From assembly GCA_018829465.1 (NCBI GenBank), contig JAHJTN010000005.1, forward strand, positions 310,001-374,000: DNA of 64,000 nt, given 5' to 3'. Under the pieces are notes generated by a model, which searched no databases, was not told the DNA's origin, and saw only the letters and a list, made by a program, of their open reading frames with translations. This DNA is from Bacteroidota bacterium. GTDB lineage: Bacteria > Bacteroidota > Bacteroidia > Flavobacteriales > Flavobacteriaceae. Shown here one piece after another: positions 42,452 through 53,100 of the stretch (positions are counted from its first letter, which is position 1; every line of letters starts with the position of its first letter). A program made the position numbers and the translations under genes.

Positions 42452-43332
42452 GCACACACAAATCCGGTTTTGTCAATATTATAGGCAATCCAAACGTGGG
42501 AAAATCCACATTGATGAATGCCTTGGTAGGCGAGAAAATTTCTATCATCACTTCCAAAGCACAAACCACACGCCACAGAATCTTTGGCATCGTCAACGGA
42601 GATGATTTTCAGGTCGTTTTTTCAGATACACCAGGCGTCATTAAGCCTGCCTATGCCTTGCAAGAATCCATGATGGGATTTGTAAAAAATGCTTTGGAAG
42701 ATGCCGATGTGATTTTGTATATGGTTGAAATTGGCGAGAAAGCTTTGAAAGATGAAAGTTTTTTCAACAGACTCTGCCACACCGATATTCCCGTTTTGTT
42801 GCTTCTCAACAAAATAGACACCTCTGACCAGGCCGGCTTGGAAGAAGCTGTCAGTTACTGGAAAACCCAACTGCCCAAAGCAGAAATTCACCCCATCTCG
42901 GCACTTGAAAATTTTGGTGTAACCGAACTTTTTCACCGCATTCTCGAGCTTTTACCGGCTTCACCGCCCTATTTTCCTAAAGACAGCCTAACCGACAAAC
43001 CCGAACGCTTTTTTGTGAACGAAACCATCCGAGAGAAAATCTTGTTGTACTACAAGAAAGAAATACCTTACAGCGTAGAAATTCTCACAGAGTCTTTTAA
43101 AGAAGAAGTAGAAATTATACGTATTCAGTCGGTAATTTTGGTGGAACGCGAAACCCAAAAAGGCATCATCATAGGACACAAAGGTGCTGCGCTCAAAAAA
43201 GTAGGTACAGAGGCGCGCAAAGACTTGGAAAAGTTTTTTGGCAAAAAAATCTTTTTAGAACTTTTTGTGAAAGTAAGCAAGGACTGGCGATCCAACAAAA
43301 CACAGTTGCGAAAATTCGGCTATGACGGATAG
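42448..43332 (+). CDS. era: GTPase Era
   Basis: 294 residues, standard length. G1 GNPNVGKST, G3 DTPG and G4 NKID are followed by a C-terminal KH domain (IIGHKGAALKKVG). Era binds the 3' end of 16S rRNA and checks 30S subunit maturation. The ATG at 42448-42450 overlaps the stop codon of the symporter gene (ATGA). The open frame extends further upstream, but those residues are not Era sequence. Confidence 0.98.
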   Translation: MSTHKSGFVNIIGNPNVGKSTLMNALVGEKISIITSKAQTTRHRIFGIVNGDDFQVVFSDTPGVIKPAYALQESMMGFVKNALEDADVILYMVEIGEKALKDESFFNRLCHTDIPVLLLLNKIDTSDQAGLEEAVSYWKTQLPKAEIHPISALENFGVTELFHRILELLPASPPYFPKDSLTDKPERFFVNETIREKILLYYKKEIPYSVEILTESFKEEVEIIRIQSVILVERETQKGIIIGHKGAALKKVGTEARKDLEKFFGKKIFLELFVKVSKDWRSNKTQLRKFGYDG

Positions 43333-43676
43333 CTTTTGTTCAGAATTGAAAACCAAATCTTTACGGATTTTTATTTAAAAAAAATAACTTAACTGTGCCC
43401 GAAGCGATTACAAAAAAAGTATCTTCATTCCTCAAAAGACGCCTAATACAACACTCAAACTTATTAAGTTGTTTACCCCAAATAAATACGGAATGCAACA
43501 AGAAGTTAATCAGAATGTTTTGACTAAAACACGGCTTAAAACAAGGCTACATCTTTCTAAAATTCAGGTGTATTGAGCACAAACCGTTATTTTAAAAAAA
43601 TTGAAATATAAATTTCAAAAATCCCGACTGTTTTTAGGCAATTGTGTACTTTTGCAACATTCTCAAAATAAAACCT
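43333..43676. other. 344-bp intergenic region with purH promoter
   Basis: No gene is supported. A weak hairpin (AAATC...GATTT plus T-run, 43355-43372) may end the era transcript. TTGAAAT-ATAA-ATTTCAA at 43603-43620 is a perfect 7-bp inverted repeat. TACTTTTG at 43647-43654 is an exact -7 box 22 bp before purH. The rest is AT-rich and featureless. Confidence 0.6.
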
Positions 43677-45203
43677 ATGCAATCTTCAAAGCCCATTCAA
43701 TCGGCACTGATTTCTGTATTTAGCAAAGACGGTTTGGCTCCTGTGGTAGAGCAACTTAATAGGCTGGGTATCACCATATATTCTACCGGAGGCACCGAAA
43801 AATTCATTCAAGAGTTAGGCGTACCCGTCACAGCCGTTGAATCGCTCACTTCCTACCCTTCTATTTTAGGTGGTCGTGTGAAAACGCTGCACCCAAAAGT
43901 TTTTGGAGGCATTCTCAACAGACAAGACAACGAAAGTGATGTAGCCGAGTTGGCCGAATACGATATTCCGCAAATTGATTTGGTTGTGGTAGATTTGTAT
44001 CCTTTTGAAAAAACGGTTTCATCGGGTGCTGCCGAGGCAGAAATTGTAGAAAAAATTGATATAGGAGGTATTTCATTGATACGTGCAGCTGCCAAAAATT
44101 TTAAAGATGTACTTTGTATTGCATCGGTTGACGACTACGCCGGTTTGCTGGATATTTTAACAAACACCCAAGGCCACACAACTCTCGAATTGCGAAAAAA
44201 ATATGCTGCCAAGGCTTTTTCCGTTTCCTCGCACTACGACACGGCCATTTTTAATTATTTCAATTCAGACCAAGGCGTTTTCAAGCTGAGTTTTGACAAA
44301 GGGAAATCACTTCGCTATGGTGAAAACCCGCACCAAACCGGTACTTTTTTCGGCGATTTTGATGCGTTTTTTACCCAATTGCACGGCAAAGAACTATCCT
44401 ATAACAACCTGTTAGATGTAGATGCGGCCATCAACCTGATGCTGGAATTTCAAGATGACGCGCCTACCTTTGCCATCCTCAAACACAACAATGCCTGCGG
44501 CTTGGCTACACGAGATGCACTTTCTCAGGCTTATGCCGATGCGCTGGCCGGCGATCCATTGAGCGCTTTTGGCGGCGTGTTGATTGCCAACCGTGCCATA
44601 GATAAAGCAACAGCCCTAGGCATTTCAAAATTGTTTTGCGAAGTCGTTATCGCACCCCATTTTGATGCAGAAGCAAAAGAAATATTGACCCAAAAGAAAA
44701 ATTTAATACTGCTGCATCAAAACGTTTTTAACCAATCGCCCAAACTCATAAGAAGCTGTTTGAATGGCATTTTGGTTCAAGACGCTGATACCAAAACAGA
44801 TACTGCCACTGACTTGAAGGTAGTAACACACACATCTCCGAAGCCATCTCAAATAGCGGATTTGTTGTTTGCCTCCAAAATTTGCAAACACACCAAATCC
44901 AATACGATTGTTTTGGCTAAAAACGGACAGCTGCTGGCCTCCGGTGCCGGACAGACATCGCGCGTAGATGCGTTAAAACACGCCATAGAAAAAGCGCGTA
45001 GTTTTAACTTTGACTTGAAGGGAGCTGCCATGGCCAGTGATGCCTTCTTCCCTTTTCCGGACTGCGTAGAAATAGCCGACAAAGCAGGAATTACTTCGGT
45101 GATACAACCCGGAGGTTCCATTAAAGATCAATTGAGCATCGACTATTGCAACCAACACGGTTTGGCAATGGTTTTTACGGGTTTTAGACATTTTAAACAC
45201 TAA
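43677..45203 (+). CDS. purH: Bifunctional AICAR formyltransferase/IMP cyclohydrolase
   Basis: 508 residues. The N-terminal MGS-like IMP cyclohydrolase domain (about 1-195, with STGGTEKFI and GGRVKTLHPK) is followed by the AICAR transformylase domain (LRYGENPHQ, KHNNACGLA, the catalytic Lys-His pair). It performs the last two steps of IMP synthesis. I chose the ATG at 43677 (MQSSKPIQSALISVF); the frame reaches 33 bp further upstream but passes through the TACTTTTG promoter box. mreB follows after 27 bp. Confidence 0.98.
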   Translation: MQSSKPIQSALISVFSKDGLAPVVEQLNRLGITIYSTGGTEKFIQELGVPVTAVESLTSYPSILGGRVKTLHPKVFGGILNRQDNESDVAELAEYDIPQIDLVVVDLYPFEKTVSSGAAEAEIVEKIDIGGISLIRAAAKNFKDVLCIASVDDYAGLLDILTNTQGHTTLELRKKYAAKAFSVSSHYDTAIFNYFNSDQGVFKLSFDKGKSLRYGENPHQTGTFFGDFDAFFTQLHGKELSYNNLLDVDAAINLMLEFQDDAPTFAILKHNNACGLATRDALSQAYADALAGDPLSAFGGVLIANRAIDKATALGISKLFCEVVIAPHFDAEAKEILTQKKNLILLHQNVFNQSPKLIRSCLNGILVQDADTKTDTATDLKVVTHTSPKPSQIADLLFASKICKHTKSNTIVLAKNGQLLASGAGQTSRVDALKHAIEKARSFNFDLKGAAMASDAFFPFPDCVEIADKAGITSVIQPGGSIKDQLSIDYCNQHGLAMVFTGFRHFKH

Positions 45204-45230
45204 CCATTTACTTAATACGTTTACTGCATC

Positions 45231-46259
45231 ATGGGATTATTTGATTTTATGACTGAAGAAATTGCCATCGATCTCGGTACGGCAAACACACTGATTATTC
45301 ACAACGACAAAGTTGTAGTGGACAGTCCGTCCATCGTGGCAAGAGATCGCATCACAAACAAAATCATAGCCGTGGGCAAAGAGGCGAGTTTGATGCAAGG
45401 CAAAACCCATGAAAACATCAAAACCATACGTCCGCTGAAAGACGGTGTCATTGCCGATTTTGATGCTTCTGAAAAAATGATAAACATGTTTATCAAAAGT
45501 ATTCCGGCACTCAAGGGCAGATTTTTCACCCCTTCGCTAAGGATGGTAATTTGCATACCTTCAGGAATTACCGAAGTAGAAATGCGTGCCGTAAAAGAAT
45601 CCGCAGAGCGCGTCAATGCCAAAGAAGTGTATCTCATACACGAACCTATGGCTGCTGCTATTGGAATCGGCATAGACATCATGCAACCCAAAGGCAATAT
45701 GATTATCGACATAGGCGGTGGCACCACTGAAATTGCCGTGATTGCTTTGGGCGGAATTGTTTGTGACAAATCTGTAAAAGTAGCCGGTGATGTGTTCACC
45801 AATGACATTATCTATTATATGCGTACACAACACAACTTGTTTGTAGGTGAGCGTACTGCCGAAAATATAAAATTGGACATCGGTGCGGCCACGGAAGATT
45901 TGGACATGCCTCCGGATGACATCAGTGTACAAGGACGCGATTTGCTGACCGGAAAACCAAAACAAGTGCAGATTTCTTATCGCGAAATAGCTAAGGCGCT
46001 TGATAAATCTATCACGCGCATTGAAGACTCTGTAATGGAAACGCTCTCTCAAACTCCGCCCGAATTGGCTGCGGATATATACAACACCGGCATTTATTTG
46101 GCCGGTGGCGGTTCTATGCTTCGCGGTTTGGACAAACGTATTTCTCAAAAAACAGACTTGCCTGTTTATATAGCAGAAGATCCTCTGAGGGCCGTAGTTC
46201 GAGGCACGGGCATCGCTTTGAAAAATCTTGAAAAATTCAAGAGCATTCTCATCAAATAA
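45231..46259 (+). CDS. mreB: Rod-shape determining actin-like protein MreB
   Basis: 342 residues. The actin-fold motifs are clear: DLGTANTLI (phosphate 1), MIIDIGGGTTEIAVI (phosphate 2) and IYLAGGGSMLRGLD (adenosine). MreB filaments guide the side-wall elongation complex. It is the first gene of mreB-mreC-mreD-mrdA-rodA, and may also be read from the purH promoter; a TACGTTTA box lies just upstream. Confidence 0.98.
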   Translation: MGLFDFMTEEIAIDLGTANTLIIHNDKVVVDSPSIVARDRITNKIIAVGKEASLMQGKTHENIKTIRPLKDGVIADFDASEKMINMFIKSIPALKGRFFTPSLRMVICIPSGITEVEMRAVKESAERVNAKEVYLIHEPMAAAIGIGIDIMQPKGNMIIDIGGGTTEIAVIALGGIVCDKSVKVAGDVFTNDIIYYMRTQHNLFVGERTAENIKLDIGAATEDLDMPPDDISVQGRDLLTGKPKQVQISYREIAKALDKSITRIEDSVMETLSQTPPELAADIYNTGIYLAGGGSMLRGLDKRISQKTDLPVYIAEDPLRAVVRGTGIALKNLEKFKSILIK

Positions 46260-46269
46260 AGCTTAAACC

Positions 46270-47097
46270 ATGCAGCAACTGATACGGTTTTTTGTCAGAA
46301 ACCATGTTTCTCTCATCTACGTAGCTTTGCTGAGTCTTTCTTTGGTTTTTATTTTTCAATCTCATCAATATCACAGAAGTGCTTTTTTAAACTCAGCCAA
46401 TGCCTTGTCCGGAAATCTTTTTTCCATTGCGGGCGGTATAGAATCCTACTTCCATTTAGAGAAAAAAAACAGCATATTGGCTGAAGAAAACAGCCGTTTG
46501 CGCCAAATGGTTTCCAAACTTCAAACTGTCGAACTTCCGGAAATTACCCTGCAAAAAGACTCGAGTTTGCATGCGCAATACACTTTTAAACCGGCAAAAG
46601 TCATCAACAACAATTACGCGCTTCAAAACAATTTTATCACTTTGAAAATCGGCAAAAACCAAGGCGTACAAAGAGAGATGGGCGTCATTTCGAGTAACGG
46701 GATTGTAGGAATTATTGACAATGTGTCGGGTCGATTTTCTACCGTGCTTTCTATATTGCATTCAAAATCGAGAATCAATGCGCGCCTAAAAAAAAGTGCA
46801 CATTTTGGATCGCTTATTTGGAATCAAAAAGACCCCAATCTGTTGCAGTTAATAGATGTGCCAAGGATGGCACCTGTAAAGAAAGGAGATACCATAGTTA
46901 CCGGAGGTAAATCTGCCATTTTCCCTGACGGCATCCCCATAGGCGTGATTGAAAATCTCAATTTGAACGAGGCCTCCAATTATTTTGAGATTGATGTGAA
47001 GCCTTTTACAGATATGACCAATTTGAGTTATGTATACATAATTCAAAACAGGTTTAGAGAAGAAATAAAAGCATTGGAAAAGCAAGTCAATGAGTAA
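46270..47097 (+). CDS. mreC: Rod-shape determining protein MreC
   Basis: 275 residues. One N-terminal membrane helix (SLIYVALLSLSLVFIFQ), a coiled coil at about 65-90 and the beta-barrel periplasmic core with IGKNQGVQREMGVIS and GVIENLNLNE. It connects MreB to the periplasmic side of the elongasome. It lies 10 bp after mreB and overlaps mreD by 8 bp. Confidence 0.97.
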   Translation: MQQLIRFFVRNHVSLIYVALLSLSLVFIFQSHQYHRSAFLNSANALSGNLFSIAGGIESYFHLEKKNSILAEENSRLRQMVSKLQTVELPEITLQKDSSLHAQYTFKPAKVINNNYALQNNFITLKIGKNQGVQREMGVISSNGIVGIIDNVSGRFSTVLSILHSKSRINARLKKSAHFGSLIWNQKDPNLLQLIDVPRMAPVKKGDTIVTGGKSAIFPDGIPIGVIENLNLNEASNYFEIDVKPFTDMTNLSYVYIIQNRFREEIKALEKQVNE

Positions 47098-47596
47098 CAA
47101 TTTTTTCCTTATCGGTATTCGTTTTTTGGTACTCTTGCTGGTTCAGGTACTGATTTTTAACAAGCTCAACCTCTCCATTGCGGTGACACCGTATGTGTAC
47201 GTCATTTATTTCATCTTGTTTCCCATTAAGGAAAAGCGCGTTTCATTTCTGTTTACTTCTTTCCTTTTAGGTTTGGCCATTGATATGTTTATGAACTCGG
47301 GCGGCATACATGCGGCGGCAAGTGTGACTACTGCCTATTTCAGACCTGCTATTTTAAAAGCAGTGTTTGGCATCAGCTATGAAACACAATCACTCAAATT
47401 CAGACAAGCTACGGGTTATCAAAAAGTTATCATTGTTTTGCTGTTGACACTTATCCACCACTCGGTATTGTATTTTTTAGAAACCTTTAACCTGAATTTG
47501 TTTTTATTTACATTGACAAAGGTGTTTTTAACCGTTATCTTTACAACCATTTTATCAATTTTGTTAATACATCTATTTAGAACCAGCACTAAATGA
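47090..47596 (+). CDS. mreD: Rod-shape determining protein MreD
   Basis: 168 residues with about five membrane helices. Sequence conservation in MreD is low; the call rests on size, helix pattern (the segment LGLAIDMFMNSGGIHAAAS is typical of Bacteroidota MreD) and its position between mreC and mrdA. It overlaps both neighbours by a few bases, indicating translational coupling. Confidence 0.93.
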   Translation: MSNNFFLIGIRFLVLLLVQVLIFNKLNLSIAVTPYVYVIYFILFPIKEKRVSFLFTSFLLGLAIDMFMNSGGIHAAASVTTAYFRPAILKAVFGISYETQSLKFRQATGYQKVIIVLLLTLIHHSVLYFLETFNLNLFLFTLTKVFLTVIFTTILSILLIHLFRTSTK

Positions 47597-49455
47597 GGCG
47601 TTTTTTCCTTCACGGTCTCATCCTCTTTTCTGCAGTTGTTTTTGTGGCAAAACTGGCACAAATACAATTGTTAGACAATTCTTATGAACTGATTGCCAAT
47701 AATATATCCATCAAAAAAGTGTACGATTTTCCTGAGCGTGGTTATATTTATGACCGAAACGGAACACTATTGGTCAGTAACCAACCTTCATACGACATTA
47801 TGGTGATTCCGCGAGAAGTGAAAGAAATAGATTCCATTGAGTTTTCCAAGCTTCTCAAGATTAGACCTGAGGATTATTCGCAGATGTTCAGCAAAGCCAA
47901 ACATTATTCTTTGGATTTACCTTCTGTTTTTGTACCCCAACTTTCTAAAGAAGATTTTGCTGCACTTCAAGAAAAAATGTGGAAGTTTGAAGGTTTTTAC
48001 ATTCAGAAACGGTCTTTAAGAGACTATCAGACCCGCCATGCCGCTAATATTTTGGGTTACATTGCAGAGGTCAATGAAGCCAAGATAGCGCAAAACAATT
48101 ACTATCAAATGGGCGATTTGATTGGTATTCAGGGTGTTGAAAAGGCTTACGAAGATGAATTGCGCGGCGTAAAAGGTGTAAAACGCTACCAAAAAGACCG
48201 GTTGAACAGAATCATCAGTTCCTTCAAAGATGGCATCTACGATACGTTGCCTTCCCAAGGAAAAGATTTGGAGTTGACCATAGATATTGAATTACAAAGC
48301 TACGGCGAAATGCTTATGCAAAATAAGCGTGGGGGTATCGTTGCCATCGAGCCCAAAACAGGTGAAATTTTGGCCTTGGTAAATGCACCTTCATACGATC
48401 CTGCATTGTTGGTAGGCAGGGAAAGGTCTAGAAATTTCACTAAACTTTATTACGATACCATTGCCAAACCTTTATACGACAGAGGTTTGTTGGCCGAATA
48501 TCCGCCGGGCTCTACTTTTAAAATCTTAAACGCTTTGATTGCATTGCAGGAAGGTGTAGTCAGTGAAGATACCAAAGTATATTGCCACAACGGTTACTTT
48601 TATGCGCGTGGAAGCTTTATGAAATGCCACTCACACGCCAGTCCCGTAGATCTCGACAGCGGTATTTACAACTCATGCAATGCCTATTTCGGTACGGTGT
48701 ACACCCGCACCTTAGAAAAGTTTGCCACTCCACAACTAGGCATAGACAATTGGGCAAAACACGTAAAAAGTTTTGGGTTGGGCGACTTTTTAGGTTATGA
48801 TTTACCTACCGGAAAAAAAGGCCTTGTGCCTACATCGGTCTATTACAATCGCGCTTACCCAAACGGCAATTGGAGGCCGGCAGCTACGGTGTCTAATGGT
48901 ATTGGTCAGGGCGAATTGCTCACAACACCCATTCAGCTGGCCAATTTTACGGCGGCCATTGCCAATCGGGGTTTTTACTACACACCTCATATCATTCGAA
49001 AAATAGAAGGCAAACGGATAGAGGTACCCGAATATACAGAAAAGAAAACTACGACTATCGACCCGAAGCATTTTGAACCAGTCATTGAAGGTATGTTCAA
49101 CGTATTTGAAAAGGGAACCGGGAGAAGCGTGCGTGTTGAGGGCATTGAGATTTGCGGTAAAACCGGAACGGCTGAAAATTTCACAAAAATAGACGGCAAG
49201 CGCGTTCAGCTGACCGATCATTCTATTTTTATAGCCTTCGCACCCAAAGACAATCCCAAAATTGCCATTGCTGTATTTGTTGAAAACGGTTATTGGGGGG
49301 CACGTTGGGCTGGGCCTATCGCAAGCTTGATGATCCAAAAACACTTAAACGATAGCATCAGCAGAAAAGACCTTGAAAAGAGAATGTTGGAAGGCAGTCT
49401 TTTGTTTGAATACGACAAACCCCTTAGTGGTGAACCATTTAATATAAACCAATGA
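47593..49455 (+). CDS. mrdA: Penicillin-binding protein 2 (elongation transpeptidase)
   Basis: 620 residues. An N-terminal membrane anchor, the pedestal domain (FPERGYIYDRNG) and a transpeptidase domain with S-x-x-K in PPGSTFKIL (Ser307) and K-T-G in CGKTGTAENF. It crosslinks new side-wall peptidoglycan together with RodA. It overlaps mreD by 4 bp and rodA by 4 bp. The length is at the normal value for Bacteroidota. Confidence 0.97.
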   Translation: MRRFFLHGLILFSAVVFVAKLAQIQLLDNSYELIANNISIKKVYDFPERGYIYDRNGTLLVSNQPSYDIMVIPREVKEIDSIEFSKLLKIRPEDYSQMFSKAKHYSLDLPSVFVPQLSKEDFAALQEKMWKFEGFYIQKRSLRDYQTRHAANILGYIAEVNEAKIAQNNYYQMGDLIGIQGVEKAYEDELRGVKGVKRYQKDRLNRIISSFKDGIYDTLPSQGKDLELTIDIELQSYGEMLMQNKRGGIVAIEPKTGEILALVNAPSYDPALLVGRERSRNFTKLYYDTIAKPLYDRGLLAEYPPGSTFKILNALIALQEGVVSEDTKVYCHNGYFYARGSFMKCHSHASPVDLDSGIYNSCNAYFGTVYTRTLEKFATPQLGIDNWAKHVKSFGLGDFLGYDLPTGKKGLVPTSVYYNRAYPNGNWRPAATVSNGIGQGELLTTPIQLANFTAAIANRGFYYTPHIIRKIEGKRIEVPEYTEKKTTTIDPKHFEPVIEGMFNVFEKGTGRSVRVEGIEICGKTGTAENFTKIDGKRVQLTDHSIFIAFAPKDNPKIAIAVFVENGYWGARWAGPIASLMIQKHLNDSISRKDLEKRMLEGSLLFEYDKPLSGEPFNINQ

Positions 49456-50711
49456 ACACTTCGGGGTCTAGGCATTTAAAACCCGATTGGGTAATTATTT
49501 TCTTATTCATTTGTTTGGCGGGTATCGGATTCGTTAATATTTATTCCGCATCTGTATCCGGACTGGAAGTATCTTTATTGGACCTTTCAAAACCCCACGG
49601 AAAGCAATTGATGTTTATCGGACTCTCCTCCATTCTCATTTTGCTGATTTTCAGTCTAGATTCTAAATTTTATGAACGTTTTGCCTTTGTTTTTTATCTG
49701 ATTACTACTCTCCTATTAATAGGCTTATTTATTTTTGGAAAAAAGATTTCCGGTGCCACCTCTTGGTATGTGTTTGGCGGCGTCAGCATACAACCTTCAG
49801 AATTCGCCAAGGTTTCTTGCGCCTTGTTGGTGGCAAAGTATTTAAGTGACAACCAAGTAGATTTAAAAAACCTAAAAGATTTGTCCGTTTTGTCTTTATG
49901 GATTTTTATACCTGCTTTTTTGATTCTAATCCAGCCTGATGCCGGAAGTGCATTGGTGTTTACTGCTTTTTTTCTGGTAATGTATCTACATAGCTTATCG
50001 GGATGGTTTGTCTTTGCCGGTTTTTCTGCCATCATAATGTTTTTGCTCACACTGCTTCTAGGCAGTACATGGGCAATTGGGGTTGTTTTGGGATTTTGTG
50101 TATTGTTGTACTTTCTATTGGGTAAACGCAAACACAAAACAGGGCCTTTGTTGTTGTTTTTCAGCATTTGCGTGGTTTTTTCACTCTCCGTTAATTATAT
50201 TTTTCAAGAGGTTTTTGAGCAGCGACACCGCGATCGTTTCAATATAGTGTTAGGTCTTACGGAAGACAACCGCGACATAGGTTTTAACACCTATCAATCA
50301 AAAATTGCTTTGGGATCGGGTGGCTTTTGGGGCAAAGGCTTTATGGAAGGAACGCAAACCAAAGGAAACTTTGTGCCCGAACAACACACCGATTATATTT
50401 TCACAACCGTTGGCGAAGAGTGGGGTTTTGCAGGAAGTTTTGTTGTGATTGCTTTGTTTGTACTTTTTCTGCTCAGACTGCTCCACCTGATTAATCGCCA
50501 GAAAACGGCATTTGCAAAGTGGTATGGGTTTGGAGTGGTGTGCGTGTTCTTTATCCATTTTGCCATAAACATCGGCATGGTTATAGGTGTAGTACCTACT
50601 ATAGGCATTCCCCTGCCTTTTTTTAGCTATGGAGGTTCCTCGCTTTGGGGCTTCACACTGCTGCTTTTTATCTTTATCAAGCTTGATGCAACCCGTTATA
50701 ACGAATGGTAA
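49452..50711 (+). CDS. rodA: SEDS glycosyltransferase RodA
   Basis: 419 residues with about ten membrane helices and SEDS motifs: GGVSIQPSEFAKV, ALGSGGFWGKGFMEGTQTKG and the catalytic-loop Asp region near HTDYIFTTVGEEWGF. It polymerises lipid II for side-wall growth, paired with PBP2. It is the last gene of the mre operon and is convergent with the following minus-strand gene (3 bp between stops). Confidence 0.97.
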   Translation: MNTSGSRHLKPDWVIIFLFICLAGIGFVNIYSASVSGLEVSLLDLSKPHGKQLMFIGLSSILILLIFSLDSKFYERFAFVFYLITTLLLIGLFIFGKKISGATSWYVFGGVSIQPSEFAKVSCALLVAKYLSDNQVDLKNLKDLSVLSLWIFIPAFLILIQPDAGSALVFTAFFLVMYLHSLSGWFVFAGFSAIIMFLLTLLLGSTWAIGVVLGFCVLLYFLLGKRKHKTGPLLLFFSICVVFSLSVNYIFQEVFEQRHRDRFNIVLGLTEDNRDIGFNTYQSKIALGSGGFWGKGFMEGTQTKGNFVPEQHTDYIFTTVGEEWGFAGSFVVIALFVLFLLRLLHLINRQKTAFAKWYGFGVVCVFFIHFAINIGMVIGVVPTIGIPLPFFSYGGSSLWGFTLLLFIFIKLDATRYNEW

Positions 50712-50714
50712 GGT

Positions 50715-51527
50715 TTAGAAATTCAAGTAATACACATACCCGATGCTAAAAGAAAGCAAGTAATCTGCATGTTCAACAGAATTGACACTGTTATCGTTAA
50801 TACCATCAACATCATCAGAAAAAAATGCTTGCCACCGGCCTTCTACAATTAAATCGGCCATAGGATTTAATTTATATCGGAAACCTATATTGGTTAACAA
50901 AGACCACTCAGAGCCACTTCCATTTACGATACCGCCCAAAAACTCCGGAGGTGTGGTGGCCGGTGTGTTTATTCTGCCCAAACTCGAAGACACATTTCTA
51001 TTAAAAGCCGTATATCCCACTCCAACAGCAATATAAGGATGAATGGCAAAATTATTTCGAATATCATCAGAAAAACCTCTGATACTAAAAGGATTGTATT
51101 CTATTTGAGAAGAGAGCGATAACAAACCCAATTCGCCTTTCATGGCGCGAAGTTGGTCTGCCGTCAAACTCGTTTGGCTTTGATCTACCAATCCGCCTTC
51201 GTGCCGTAAGTTGCCTATGTACGTAAAAAAAATATCGGAGCGAACTTTAATGTGGTCATTGAACCACCTGTTTTTGGTATAGCGTCCGTAATCGTCTCGA
51301 TAAGCAAAATTGAAAAAATGTACCACCCCAAGGTGAAAACTAGAGTTTTTTGCCTGAGTTTCATAGGATCGTTCGCCAAAATCCGTAAAAAAAGTGGTGG
51401 CTCCGCCATAGAAACCAATTTCATTAGAGAAGCCTCTCTTCTTGGTTCTTTGAGAAAAAGCCAAGGAAGAAACTATCATAAAAAAGATAAGTATCTTGTA
51501 TTTCAAACGACAATAGTTGTTAAGCAT
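50715..51527 (-). CDS. Outer-membrane beta-barrel protein of unknown function
   Basis: 270 residues with a signal peptide (FMIVSSLAFSQ). The sequence is an opa/OmpA-type eight-stranded barrel pattern (NEIGFYGGATTFFTDFGE, HPYIAVGVGYTAFN, LLSFSIGYVYYLNF with a terminal aromatic). It resembles the DUF6089-like proteins of Flavobacteriia, which are conserved next to cell-envelope genes. No activity can be assigned. An upstream AT-rich gap of 199 bp is shared with the divergent gdhA gene. Confidence 0.8.
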   Translation of the reverse strand: MLNNYCRLKYKILIFFMIVSSLAFSQRTKKRGFSNEIGFYGGATTFFTDFGERSYETQAKNSSFHLGVVHFFNFAYRDDYGRYTKNRWFNDHIKVRSDIFFTYIGNLRHEGGLVDQSQTSLTADQLRAMKGELGLLSLSSQIEYNPFSIRGFSDDIRNNFAIHPYIAVGVGYTAFNRNVSSSLGRINTPATTPPEFLGGIVNGSGSEWSLLTNIGFRYKLNPMADLIVEGRWQAFFSDDVDGINDNSVNSVEHADYLLSFSIGYVYYLNF

Positions 51528-51666
51528 AGTCAGCGTGCTAATTTAACTATTTTTTTGATATTTTATTTTAGACAGACAAAAAGATAATGGTAAATTTTAT
51601 TTTTTGAAATATTTCTCAGGTACATTACAAAAAAAATGTTAACTCATTAATATACTCATATTTTGA

Positions 51667-53070
<1,404 letters not shown>

Positions 53071-53077
53071 GGCAATA

Positions 53078-53093
53078 TATTTTTGTAAATTTG
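53078..53093 (+). promoter_or_regulatory. Two adjoining -7 boxes upstream of the receiver/PPDK-like gene
   Basis: TATTTTTG and TAAATTTG lie back to back at 53078-53085 and 53086-53093, both exact matches to TAnnTTTG. A TTTG overlapping the gdhA stop codon (53066-53069) may be the -33 element. The leader would be 0-10 nt. Confidence 0.5.
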
Positions 53094-53100
53094 ACTAAAA